Source: Serratia ureilytica
GTDB lineage: Bacteria > Pseudomonadota > Gammaproteobacteria > Enterobacterales > Enterobacteriaceae
Direction: 5' to 3'
Assembly: GCF_013375155.1 (NCBI RefSeq)
Contig: NZ_JABXOF010000015.1
Coordinates: forward strand, 1 to 64,000
Length of the DNA stretch: 64,000 bases
Shown: positions 52,930 to 60,949 of the stretch, in pieces
How positions within the stretch are numbered: position 1 is the stretch's first letter
Layout: every line of letters starts with the position of its first letter
Made by a program: the position numbers and the translations under genes
The notes under the pieces: model-generated
Told to the model about the DNA's origin: nothing
Databases searched by the model: none
What the model saw: the letters and a program-made list of their open reading frames with translations, nothing else

Positions 52930-53343
52930 ATGCTGCTTTCTTTTTCTGAGATACAAAAAAAGGTAAACGATCTAGGGAAGAGTGTGGGGATTCCTGAAAG
53001 TGATTTGCACATTTTCTCATCATCACCTGGTGATGGTAGGCCACATATTTCCTATGATGGTGGGTTGTACAATTATATATACTCTGAGAGAGGGGTGGAG
53101 TTTTTTAGAAAAACAACGAATTCAAAAGATGAGTTGCTTTTTTGGATTATGTCTGACTTTATTTATAAAGTTGCCTTTCAATATGAACTGGAAAATCATG
53201 TTGAGAACAGAGATGGGCGGCGAGTTGCATTTAATAAAGTGCTTGATCTTATGGGTGTTATTAGTGATGAATGGAGATTAAAGGCTCAGGATGAAATTGA
53301 TGATATCCTCGCTAAAAATCCGTATACCGATACTCTTAAATAA
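52930..53343 (+). CDS. Immunity protein for the orphan TNT tip
   Basis: A 137-residue acidic soluble protein starting 2 bp after the orphan toxin stop. It begins LLSFSEIQKKVNDLGKSVGI and has aromatic mid-segments (YDGGLYNYIYSERGVEFF; LLFWIMSDFIYKVAFQYELE). The pattern is similar to polymorphic-toxin immunity proteins of the Imm63 type, a tentative match from memory. A soluble immunity protein suits a cytosolic NAD glycohydrolase. The base composition is AT-rich, as for the tip itself. Whether it is transcribed here is unclear since its toxin is silent. Confidence 0.75.
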   Translation: MLLSFSEIQKKVNDLGKSVGIPESDLHIFSSSPGDGRPHISYDGGLYNYIYSERGVEFFRKTTNSKDELLFWIMSDFIYKVAFQYELENHVENRDGRRVAFNKVLDLMGVISDEWRLKAQDEIDDILAKNPYTDTLK

Positions 53344-53352
53344 AAGTAACAA

Positions 53353-53377
53353 AATCCCGGCCAATGTGACCGGGATT
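53353..53377. terminator. Hairpin after the orphan immunity gene
   Basis: AATCCCGG (53353-53360) pairs with CCGGGATT (53370-53377), 8 bp, 9-nt loop, 10 bp after the stop codon. Only a weak T-containing tail follows. Confidence 0.6.
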
Positions 53378-53465
53378 CCTATATCTAAGGCCCTGACGCC
53401 GTAGATAAATGGTTTAATTTACTAATCAGTAAGTTTAATCAATGTATTTTTGGTAATGACTCCAA

Positions 53466-53790
53466 TTAGTAGAACATGTATTTTTCGATGAGGGCCCCAA
53501 TGACTTTTTCATGAAGCTCTACAGAGCGTGAGAAGCAGATGGTTCTTTGGGCCAGGCGTTTGATTCGGGTTCTCAGCGTCAGGTTGTTGCGCTCAATGCG
53601 TTGAGTAAAAATATTGCCGGTCAGATGCTTTTCCTTCGGCACCTTTCTGGCATAACTCCCCCAGTCGTCGCTGGTTATCATCCCAATGTTAAAAGGCTTG
53701 AGCAGCGTCAATAATTCGCGGCAGGTTTCGTTGGTTCGTGGGCCAAAAGTCTGGGCCAGTACATTGTCCGCTGGAAAATTCAAGCTGTAC
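53466..53790 (-). mobile_element. IS1-family transposase remnant (C-terminal part)
   Basis: Minus-strand reading gives the C-terminal hundred residues of an IS1-type transposase: LAQTFGPRTNETCRELLTLL, MITSDDWGSY, KHLTGNIFTQRIERNNLTLR and SVELHEKVIGALIEKYMFY. The upstream part of the open frame (to 54005) is antisense to the next ICE gene and does not look like transposase, so the N-terminal half and one end of the element are lost. It marks the right boundary of the cargo block, about 150 bp before the transfer genes resume. Confidence 0.85.
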
Positions 53791-53940
53791 AAGTCAATAG
53801 CCTTTGAGAGTGAGCTATGGCAGAGCTTCATTCCGCCGTTTGGTAGGGAAATTATCGCAATCCAATAAAGACTTCTTTGCTGTCTTTCTGAGCGCTCCAT
53901 AGCATCCTGTGTGGATTCTATCCACGCAGGAGTGTACGCC

Positions 53941-54345
53941 ATGAAAATCAGCACGTTGCTGACGTTGTTCCCTCTGCTGATGCCGGCATCGGTGCTTGCC
54001 GGCACGGTACTGTATACCGATTCCCACCATCCCCCGACGAATAATGATGCTTCCGTGACCGTGATTTATCTTGACGGTCCGGAGCAGTTGCAGACGCAGC
54101 TCTTCGGCGCACTGTCGTCGAACCCGGATGAAGCGCAGCGGCAGGCGCAAGCCGTACTGCAGTCACCACAATGGCAGGCGCATGAACAGGAGCTGGCCAC
54201 GGTTTACCGCGCGGTGGTGCGCGCGTGGGAACTGGGCGTCAAAAAAGTCCCCGCGGTCGTGTTTGACGATCGAGATGTGGTGTATGGCACCGCCGATATC
54301 GCCCGGGCCACCGCGTTGCGCGTGAAGTCATTGGAGGGCCAGTGA
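53941..54345 (+). CDS. TIGR03757-family ICE protein
   Basis: A 134-residue exported protein (signal peptide ending SVLAG). The mature part is short and thioredoxin/DsbC-like in pattern (TVIYLDGPEQLQTQLFGAL; GVKKVPAVVFDDRDVVYGT), fitting the TIGR03757 family which leads the TraU-like block of GI-type T4SS. The CAGGAG ribosome site lies directly upstream of ATG 53941. This gene resumes the conjugation module after about 24 kb of cargo and is 1 bp from the next gene. Confidence 0.88.
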   Translation: MKISTLLTLFPLLMPASVLAGTVLYTDSHHPPTNNDASVTVIYLDGPEQLQTQLFGALSSNPDEAQRQAQAVLQSPQWQAHEQELATVYRAVVRAWELGVKKVPAVVFDDRDVVYGTADIARATALRVKSLEGQ

Positions 54346-54346
54346 T

Positions 54347-55354
54347 ATGCAACGATCTCCTTTGCAGTTGGCATCACCCGGACAACCCCGGCTGACCCTT
54401 AAATCCTTCGGTGTGGCCATGATGCTGTCTGCGGCCGGTGTGCCGGCGGCGAATGCCGCGCTCAACAGCGCGCAGATTGTTGCCAGTGCCGTGTCACAGT
54501 CCTGCATCAGCTGGCGAGTCAGCGGCATTTGCTACTGGTTGTTCTGCAGTTGGGGCGGATGCACCGTCAGAACCTCGGTCAAAGTTTCCCATTTCATCCC
54601 GGAGGCAGTGGTATCAGCGTATAACGCTCCAGGAGGCAACCCATGGCGTGAGATGTCGATGGTCAGTCAGGCCGCCGGCGGACTCGAGAGCAGTATCACC
54701 AGCGCACTGGGCGGCGTTGCAGCCGGCGGTGGCAACAATGAGCTGAAAACCCCCGGGCAGCGCAAAACCAACCTGCATTTCAAATACGCTGACGCCATTG
54801 GCCATCCGGCGACGACCCTGATTGGCGGCAGCATTGCCGGCTATTCGTGCCGCAGTGCGGCGACCCCCTTCGTGCCGTATTTCCTCAGCACGCTGGACAG
54901 CCTGGCATGGCGTACAGGCATGCCGGAATCCCTTTATCCCGAAGCGTTGGTGCCTGGTCAGCGTGAGGTCGGCAGTCAGGCGGCCGCGAATATGTGGGGC
55001 AACGTCTACCCCCGTTCGGGATTTGTGACTCAGGTCGATGACGACAAGGCGGGGGCTCTGGTGGCACAGCGGGTGGCGGACATCATCACTCGCTCTGGTC
55101 AGCCGCACGTCTACCAGCCCCTGATGGGCCAGCGCTCGGAAGGGTACTGGCCACCAGGTGCGGTTCAGGAAAATACCGGAACCAGCAACCACAAATGGCA
55201 ACGCCTGGCGCCGCAGCTCAGCCAGTCCTGCGCCGTGTTCCCGGACGGTGACCATACGCCAGCCGCGGATGCGAACGCTGCCTTTGCCCTGTGGCAACCC
55301 TACAGCTGCTGCCAGCGCCGCGGGCAGCGTTTCCTCTACAGCACGGATTTTTGA
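54347..55354 (+). CDS. TIGR03756-family T4SS protein, TraU-like
   Basis: A 335-residue exported protein (signal segment residues 22-40, cleavage near ANAAL). Cysteine-containing segments (SCISWRVSGICYWLFCSWGG; then GYSCRSAATPF; then YSCCQRRGQRF) and FKYADAIGHPATT fit the TraU family, which helps assemble the DNA-transfer channel in the periplasm of F-like and GI-like systems. It is intact for family length. Confidence 0.88.
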   Translation: MQRSPLQLASPGQPRLTLKSFGVAMMLSAAGVPAANAALNSAQIVASAVSQSCISWRVSGICYWLFCSWGGCTVRTSVKVSHFIPEAVVSAYNAPGGNPWREMSMVSQAAGGLESSITSALGGVAAGGGNNELKTPGQRKTNLHFKYADAIGHPATTLIGGSIAGYSCRSAATPFVPYFLSTLDSLAWRTGMPESLYPEALVPGQREVGSQAAANMWGNVYPRSGFVTQVDDDKAGALVAQRVADIITRSGQPHVYQPLMGQRSEGYWPPGAVQENTGTSNHKWQRLAPQLSQSCAVFPDGDHTPAADANAAFALWQPYSCCQRRGQRFLYSTDF

Positions 55355-55361
55355 GGCATAA

Positions 55362-56846
55362 ATGATGAAAAAACCAATGAATAAATCTCTCTGGGGACGA
55401 CGCAGTCTACTGCCTTTGGTGGTTGCCGGCAGCCTGGCGATGGCCGGTGTGAGCGCACATGCTGACGACAATGACGATAACGGCACCCTGTTTGGTATTT
55501 CACTGCCCCAGGTGAATGACAGCAATATCGGTTACGGTAAGAACGCAAGCGGCGCCGTCTCGGACAAGCTGTTCTATTCCCTGGGCGGAGGCTCGGTGAT
55601 ATCGCAGCCGGCGACGCGCGGCAATATGCAGCGCCTGGGGATGAATCTGGGCTGGAGCTCGGATTTGATGTGCGGCAACTTCGACCTGAAGAGCACCATC
55701 GGTAACCAGCTTAATGGCGTGACGGACGGGTTCAAGAGCCTGATGGGTAACGTTATTCAGGGCGCTACCGGTGCGGTAGCCAGTCTGCCTGCGATGGCTA
55801 TCCAGCGTGCTAACCCGGGCTTGTATGAAATGCTGACCAACGGGGTATTGCAGGCCAATATGGCATTCGACAAAGCCCAGCTCAATTGCCAGAACCTCTC
55901 CAAACGGATGATGGATATGGCGGATTCCGGCGGCTGGAGCCAGGCGGCGGCGATGGAGGAGGCCAAAAGCCTGATCAATAACGGGGATGCCGATGCAGTG
56001 CGGTCGATGAATGCCACCGAGAAAGTAACCGGGCAATCCGGCCAGACCTGGATCGGTGGACAGAAGCGCGGCGGCGCCGGTCAGCCGGCGATCAAACCGA
56101 CGCACGATCTGGCTGCAGCCGGCTACAACATGATGAATGCGTTGCCGGTCACCAGCACCTCCAGCGTATCCGGCAGCAGCTGTACAGGCGGTGCCTGTAC
56201 CAAATATGCCAGCAGTGAAGAAGCGGCAGCCGCTGTGGTGAAGGTGTTGGGCGACACCTCGCTGCGCACCTGCAAGGACGCCGCGCAATGCACCAGTGGC
56301 GAAGGGACCGAACAGCCAGGCAGCACCGTAGCCGGTACAGGTTTTGCGCCGATGCTGGAAGAGGCGACGAAAACGAATAACGAGCAGTTGGCCAAGCTGG
56401 TCAATGGGGCAGAAAAACCCACCGCGGGCAACCTGGCCAAACTCAAGACGGGTAGCCTGACGGTGACCGCCGGCGTTATCAAGGCACTGCAGCGCGATCC
56501 AGATAATGCCGCCCTGGTTGGGCGCCTGGCCAGTGAACTGGCGATGGCGGATACCATCGAAACGGCCTTTATCATGCGGCGCATGATCACCACCGGGATG
56601 TCTGAGCCGAATGCCTCTGCGCAGAAAGTCGCGATGGAAGAGGGTGATCGGCGTATCGAGGCGCTGGATCGTGAGATCACGGCGCTCAAGAACGAGATGG
56701 AGATGAAGCGTGAAATTGCGCGTAACGCGGTACTGACCATCATCGACAGGGAGAACAATCGGGCGGAAACCAACCCGCAGCGTCAGTCGGTTGACAGCCC
56801 GGATACTAAATTCAACCAGTTGGCCGTGCCGGAAAGCGACCAGTAA
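55362..56846 (+). CDS. TIGR03755-family T4SS protein (PFL_4711 type)
   Basis: A 494-residue exported protein with a signal peptide ending in SAHADD. The N-terminal GISLPQVNDSNIGYGKNASG, a central GGWSQAAAMEEAKSLI, two Cys-containing stretches (SCTGGACTKY; RTCKDAAQC) and a long C-terminal coiled coil (GDRRIEALDREITALKNEME) correspond to the TIGR03755 family. It is the large periplasmic component between TraU-like and TraG-N proteins, in the place TraH holds in F-type systems; that equivalence is inference. Confidence 0.85.
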   Translation: MMKKPMNKSLWGRRSLLPLVVAGSLAMAGVSAHADDNDDNGTLFGISLPQVNDSNIGYGKNASGAVSDKLFYSLGGGSVISQPATRGNMQRLGMNLGWSSDLMCGNFDLKSTIGNQLNGVTDGFKSLMGNVIQGATGAVASLPAMAIQRANPGLYEMLTNGVLQANMAFDKAQLNCQNLSKRMMDMADSGGWSQAAAMEEAKSLINNGDADAVRSMNATEKVTGQSGQTWIGGQKRGGAGQPAIKPTHDLAAAGYNMMNALPVTSTSSVSGSSCTGGACTKYASSEEAAAAVVKVLGDTSLRTCKDAAQCTSGEGTEQPGSTVAGTGFAPMLEEATKTNNEQLAKLVNGAEKPTAGNLAKLKTGSLTVTAGVIKALQRDPDNAALVGRLASELAMADTIETAFIMRRMITTGMSEPNASAQKVAMEEGDRRIEALDREITALKNEMEMKREIARNAVLTIIDRENNRAETNPQRQSVDSPDTKFNQLAVPESDQ

Positions 56847-56862
56847 TTGTGAGGATGAATCA

Positions 56863-57234
56863 ATGACCGGAACAGAGAAAAAAGCGGTGACGCCTACCAG
56901 GAGGCGCCGGTTTGGTCTGCGGGCAAAGCGTGTTCTGCAGATGTTGGGCATGCTGGTGATAGCGATGATAGTCGCGCTGGGCATGGCTCACTGGGGTGTC
57001 AATCACCCGGGAGAGAGTGCCGCGCTGCGTGACTGGGTGCACAGCACCCGTTATGGCTGGCTGAGCTGGCGCCTGGCGCTTTACGCCGCGCTGGCCTGGG
57101 GGTTCTGGAAAGTCTGGCATGCGCCGGGCTGCAAACCAGAATACCGGCAACCCCTCAAACGCATGGCCATCGCCTGCGCGGTATTTTCCCTGGCCTGTGA
57201 ATACAGCCTCTTTGGTGGAGGGCTGACCTTATGA
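56863..57234 (+). CDS. Conjugation-operon inner-membrane protein
   Basis: A 123-residue protein with a very basic N-terminus (TPTRRRRFGLRAKR) and about three membrane helices (about 24-43, 70-86, 100-118). ATG 56863 follows GAGGA; a longer frame from 56791 runs out of phase through the previous gene and is rejected. It overlaps the TraG-N gene by 4 bp. Its place between TIGR03755 and TraG-N is conserved in the ICE family; specific role unknown. Confidence 0.8.
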   Translation: MTGTEKKAVTPTRRRRFGLRAKRVLQMLGMLVIAMIVALGMAHWGVNHPGESAALRDWVHSTRYGWLSWRLALYAALAWGFWKVWHAPGCKPEYRQPLKRMAIACAVFSLACEYSLFGGGLTL

Positions 57235-58769
57235 TGACAAACAGCTATCTGGAGTATTTCCTGACGCTGCTCGGCTGGCTGATTAACAATGGCCTGTGGG
57301 AGCTGCTGGTCAGTACGGGGCTGTTTGTGCTGCCGCTGCTGTTCAAAGTGGCAGCCGTCTGGCTGAAGGTGCGAGAGGAAGGGGAAGATGAGGGCAACAA
57401 AGGGATGCTGTCTCTGCCACGCATCGAAAACCTGCTCTACGGGGCATTCTTTGTGATGCTGGCCTGTTGTCTGCCGCTGATGAATGTCAGCCTCGACACC
57501 ATCAAATACGACAGCAGCCGGGCGGCGACCTGTGGTACCTGGACACCGAAAAAGCCGGATGAAACGGGCTACGCAAACATCATGTCGAGTATGAACGGCC
57601 AGACGGCGAAGGTGCCGGTGTGGTGGTTGGTGGTGCATAAACTCTCAAAAGGCATCACGTCGGCGGCCGTTGCAACCATTCCGTGCAGGCCTGATCTGCG
57701 GCAGGTCCGTTTTGAAGTCCAACACAGTCGGGTCAACAACCCGGCGCTGGCGAAGGAGCTGCAGGACTTCACCAACGACTGCTATGCGCTGGCATTGTAT
57801 ACCTGGCAGAACCGCGACCAGGGCCAGACGACGGACAAAGCCACCCTGCGTGACATCGAGTGGCTGGGGTCGAAGACCTTCCTGAACGGCGGGTACTACA
57901 ACAACCTGCAGTCCAAAACGCCGCGCGCCAGTTTCCCGTGGAGTGAAGGGCGGGACAGTGGCCGGCCAAACACCGGACGAGGGGGATATCCAACCTGCAG
58001 CGAGTGGTGGTCAGCCGGCGAGACGGGACTGGAGGCTCGCGTGGTGAAACAAGTCGATCCGGGCGTCATGCTGCGGATGTCTGCCGCGCTGAAGATGATG
58101 GGGCAACCAGATGCAGATTATAAAGAAGCCGTGGTGCGTCGCCTGGTCAGCCCGGATAACCTGACGGTCTCCCAGGGCGGACGCGCTTATGCCGGTTACG
58201 GCGGCAATGCAGATTTTACCCTGGACAACTCGGTTAACCGGCTCACGTCACTGGGCGGAACCGCGCTGGGGAGCCTGGCGGCCTATCCGGCCTTTGATGC
58301 GATGCGTCAGGCATTGCCGATGGTGCAGGCGGTACTGCTGATGGCCGTGTATATCATGGTGCCACTCATCCTAGCCTTTGCGGCCTACGAGTACAAGACG
58401 GTGATCACCGTGACGTTCGTGGTGTTTGCGCTGAATTTCCTGACGTTCTGGTGGGAACTGGCGCGCTGGCTGGACAGTTGGTTACTAGAGGCATTGTACA
58501 GTTCGGACTCGCACAGTCGCTGGAATGTGGCCGGGTTCCAGAATAGTGCCGATGACCTGATTATGAACCTGGTGATGGGCTGTATGTTTATCGTATTACC
58601 AGCTATGTGGTTGGGTGCTCTTTCATGGGCAGGGGTGAGTGTCGGTCATTCACTAGGTATGGCTCTGGCAAACGGTGCAGCAGATAGTAAGGCTGCTGGA
58701 GGAAAAGTTGGCGGTGCCGTGGCGGACACGATAGCTAGTAAGGGGGCTGGCAATCTCGCTGGCAAATAG
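57231..58769 (+). CDS. traG: TraG N-terminal-domain mating-pair protein
   Basis: A 512-residue inner-membrane protein with the TraG-N architecture: helices near 10-45 and 65-85, a periplasmic part with KFRFEVQH-like strands and CSEWW near 255, and a cluster of helices near 370-480 (MVQAVLLMAVYIMVPLILAF; FVVFALNFLTFWWELARWLD). TraG-N proteins stabilise mating pairs. It ends with a Gly/Ala-rich tail, shorter than full F-type TraG, as usual in GI-type systems. A terminator follows. Confidence 0.9.
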   Translation: MMTNSYLEYFLTLLGWLINNGLWELLVSTGLFVLPLLFKVAAVWLKVREEGEDEGNKGMLSLPRIENLLYGAFFVMLACCLPLMNVSLDTIKYDSSRAATCGTWTPKKPDETGYANIMSSMNGQTAKVPVWWLVVHKLSKGITSAAVATIPCRPDLRQVRFEVQHSRVNNPALAKELQDFTNDCYALALYTWQNRDQGQTTDKATLRDIEWLGSKTFLNGGYYNNLQSKTPRASFPWSEGRDSGRPNTGRGGYPTCSEWWSAGETGLEARVVKQVDPGVMLRMSAALKMMGQPDADYKEAVVRRLVSPDNLTVSQGGRAYAGYGGNADFTLDNSVNRLTSLGGTALGSLAAYPAFDAMRQALPMVQAVLLMAVYIMVPLILAFAAYEYKTVITVTFVVFALNFLTFWWELARWLDSWLLEALYSSDSHSRWNVAGFQNSADDLIMNLVMGCMFIVLPAMWLGALSWAGVSVGHSLGMALANGAADSKAAGGKVGGAVADTIASKGAGNLAGK

Positions 58770-58790
58770 GCTGTTCTAAATAACCAAAGT

Positions 58791-58822
58791 GCGATGATTG
58801 CTGAAACTTCAGTAATCATCGC
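58791..58822. terminator. Bidirectional terminator between traG and the DUF3742 gene
   Basis: A long stem: GCGATGATT (58791-58799) with AATCATCGC (58814-58822), a G-T pair, then CTGAA with TTCAG, leaving a 2-nt loop. It overlaps the stop codon of the convergent DUF3742 gene at 58809. Confidence 0.7.
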
Positions 58823-59219
58823 TAACTTTGTAATTACCGGCGTACCAGCCTGGTCCAAACTCACCATCAGCTCTATATTCACATGGCGATTTGTATGACG
58901 TATTTAACGTCGTTGCATCTTCAGCTAGGTTTGCTTCCTCTTTTGGTGAAAATGCTTCACTAACGAGAAGAAGTAATGCTCCAATGAGTACGACCGAACT
59001 GGCAATGATCATCCCTCCGAACACCAACGTCGCTAGAATGCTAATTGCAAGGATAATCATCGGAATATGGGCGATCCAAGCAGGTAGGCTGTATTTCCGA
59101 GCCTTTGACACAAAGAACGCATCCCATCTCAAAATCGTACCTTTAAGACGCTTCCACAGGCTTGCCATGCGTACTCCACGCTGATAGGCGTGGTGCTGTC
59201 TTGTTTCGTTCATCATCAC
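58809..59219 (-). CDS. DUF3742-family membrane protein
   Basis: A 136-residue protein with a basic N-terminal half (MASLWKRLKGTILRWDAFFV) and two adjacent membrane helices (about 48-68 and 72-88), then an acidic tail (SEAFSPKEEANLAEDATT) and a PGWYAGNYKV end. This is the DUF3742 family, which regularly follows TraG-N in the opposite direction in PFGI-1-class ICEs. Exclusion or regulation of transfer are possible roles, unproven. The 59220-59464 gap holds nothing I can identify. Confidence 0.85.
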   Translation of the reverse strand: MMMNETRQHHAYQRGVRMASLWKRLKGTILRWDAFFVSKARKYSLPAWIAHIPMIILAISILATLVFGGMIIASSVVLIGALLLLVSEAFSPKEEANLAEDATTLNTSYKSPCEYRADGEFGPGWYAGNYKVSDDY

Positions 59220-59464
59220 TCCTTAGCTAGGTGATAGCCTGACCTCATCATAGCCTGAATAATAACCAATTGCTATTCACTCGGTCCTCAGACCGCAAGC
59301 AAACAAGCTTTTCTGTGTTCGGAGATGCTACATGATCCTGCCCAGACTGGAGAGCTTTATATCAGCAGGTGGAACAACAGTATAGGTTTACATCTTCAAA
59401 GTCAGGTGGTGAATACCCAATAAAGGTAAAGGCACTGGTAGCCCCCCCAAATAGGCAAGCAAGG

Positions 59465-60532
59465 TCAAATATCCCCATGCATTATCTTCATTGCGTTAAG
59501 TATAACTGACATTTTTTCGTCCCCGATAGCCTTCAGGAACTTCTCTTTAAATTCATTGTAGAGCTCTGATGTGTATATTAACCTGAGTGAGTCTATGTCT
59601 ATCGTTCCGTTATTATCAGTGGAGTACGGTGGCCAGATAGTTACTTTATCAGAGTCATTATACGTTCTGGAAAAATCGTCTAGTACGTCCCGATTTACTA
59701 AGCGAATGATCGCAAGTAGGGGCTTTAATGAATATGGCTTGATAAAGTGCTTTCCTTCGATAACAAAGAAAACGGATGCAGGGTCATCATATCTTAGTTC
59801 GCTGCCATGGCAAACTATAGAAAAATTTAAATCATCGACGCAAAAATCAACTCTATGCGAAGGGATGTTTTGAGAAAGTTCTTTTATTCTCCATTTATCT
59901 TTGTTTTTTTGAATGATTCCGCGTGTAACAAGAGGGAATAGTTTTTGCAACCTTGCTTTGGTAAATATTAAATCTAGAGTTTCTTTTGGGTACTGCGCAA
60001 AGTTAAATGCTCCACTTTCCAATGGGCGGGTTAAATATTCGGCGTAGGTGCCATCGATGCATTTATTAATAACTGATTTCATACTGCTGATAGTTTCATC
60101 CAGGTTTTCATCTGATAGATCAAAACAGCGGTAGACATAATGTTTATCAAAGGTAATGTTTTCACGTACTGAAACAGTAACCAGCTCTAATGATATGTCA
60201 ATAATTACCTTGATATAATCATTGCTAACAGCATGGCTGTGAAAGAGATAGGCCTGATGGCAGTGGTGTATAATGAACTTTAGCTCAGACAGACTTAAGC
60301 GCGTTGTCTGTGTGTTTATTGTACTGAAGAGTTTTATGTAAATGTCGGAAATGCTTTTATCTGGATTCTCCATAAGCTCAAAGTAATGTTTCTTCTCAAA
60401 GTCTTCGTTGTCCAAGCTTGCTTCCAGGACAGTCTGAACATGTTCAGTTAGCGATTTATTTCGTGACTCTGCACGAGCCTTTAAACTATTCATTAATCGC
60501 TCAGGGAAACGAAAGGATGAAGGTACTTTCAT
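59465..60532 (-). CDS. Ribbon-helix-helix protein with long unknown C-terminus
   Basis: A 355-residue protein. Residues 1-45 (VPSSFRFPERLMNSLKARAE, then SRNKSLTEHVQTVLEASL) fit an Arc/MetJ-type ribbon-helix-helix DNA-binding domain. The remaining 300 residues are mixed alpha/beta with no motif I can name (SELKFIIHHCHQAYLFHSHA; VDFCVDDLNFSIVCHGSELR). Low G+C marks it as an acquisition. A perfect palindrome lies 35-47 bp upstream of its start, so autoregulation is likely. The combination of a tiny DNA-binding head and a large ligand-like body suggests a sensor or effector-linked regulator. Confidence 0.7.
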   Translation of the reverse strand: MKVPSSFRFPERLMNSLKARAESRNKSLTEHVQTVLEASLDNEDFEKKHYFELMENPDKSISDIYIKLFSTINTQTTRLSLSELKFIIHHCHQAYLFHSHAVSNDYIKVIIDISLELVTVSVRENITFDKHYVYRCFDLSDENLDETISSMKSVINKCIDGTYAEYLTRPLESGAFNFAQYPKETLDLIFTKARLQKLFPLVTRGIIQKNKDKWRIKELSQNIPSHRVDFCVDDLNFSIVCHGSELRYDDPASVFFVIEGKHFIKPYSLKPLLAIIRLVNRDVLDDFSRTYNDSDKVTIWPPYSTDNNGTIDIDSLRLIYTSELYNEFKEKFLKAIGDEKMSVILNAMKIMHGDI

Positions 60533-60566
60533 GTTATTTCCTTTTTTTTGTAATGCAATTTTATGT

Positions 60567-60579
60567 AGTGTAATACACT
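60567..60579. promoter_or_regulatory. Palindromic operator candidate upstream of the RHH gene
   Basis: AGTGTA-A-TACACT is a perfect inverted repeat located in the presumed promoter of the minus-strand ribbon-helix-helix gene and close to the plus-strand promoter of RNA copy 2. Half-sites of 6 bp are suitable for a ribbon-helix-helix dimer pair. Confidence 0.5.
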
Positions 60580-60609
60580 GTAGCCAGCGAACGAAATCAA
60601 GTCAAGTGA

Positions 60610-60636
60610 TTGACGGGATTCGATAGGATCGCTTAC
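60610..60636 (+). promoter_or_regulatory. Promoter of structured RNA copy 2
   Basis: TTGACG at 60610-60615 lies 44 bp before the first RNA hairpin (60654). The -10 is poorly defined (TTACCC region). Its assignment rests on the spacing shared with copies 1 and 3. Confidence 0.45.
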
Positions 60637-60646
60637 CCTACTCGAG

Positions 60647-60850
60647 TTGTATCGTCGTCTTCGGACGACCATCCAATGTCTCAGCGCTCTGTGAGAGACG
60701 CCTTCGGGTGAGTGCCATCCAATGTTTCATGTGACCTGTGAGAAACGCCTTCGGGTGGTCACAATATCCTCGTAGCCTGGAAGAGGATGCCCATGTGGCG
60801 GTACCTCCGTTTACCCTTTGAGAACGGAGATCACGGCAGTGATGAAGGTT
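60647..60850 (+). ncRNA. Repeated structured RNA, copy 2
   Basis: The most diverged copy and the best evidence for structure. Stems: GTCGTC-TTCG-GACGAC (60654-60669); GCGCTC/GAGTGC (60684-60689 with 60710-60715); GTGACC/GGTCAC (60731-60736 with 60757-60762); CTCCGTT/AACGGAG (60806-60812 with 60824-60830); ATCAC-ggca-GTGAT (60831-60844). Relative to copy 1, GTTGTC/GACAAC became GTCGTC/GACGAC, and in the third stem three pairs changed on both sides. No protein gene follows at once; instead the hairpin-rich segment 60950-61535 comes next. Confidence 0.8.
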
Positions 60851-60949
60851 CATTTGCGACTCAACCGCGCCAGTCCTGGTACGGTTCCTTTCACCAATAA
60901 CGTATGTATTACGTTTTTCAGCTATAGAGCTCGCCATGGCGATGTTCTA

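Noticed and set aside
53795..54005. Transposase N-terminus extending into the TIGR03757 gene on the minus strand
   Set aside because: This part of the open frame is antisense to a conserved signal peptide coding region and has no convincing IS1 similarity.
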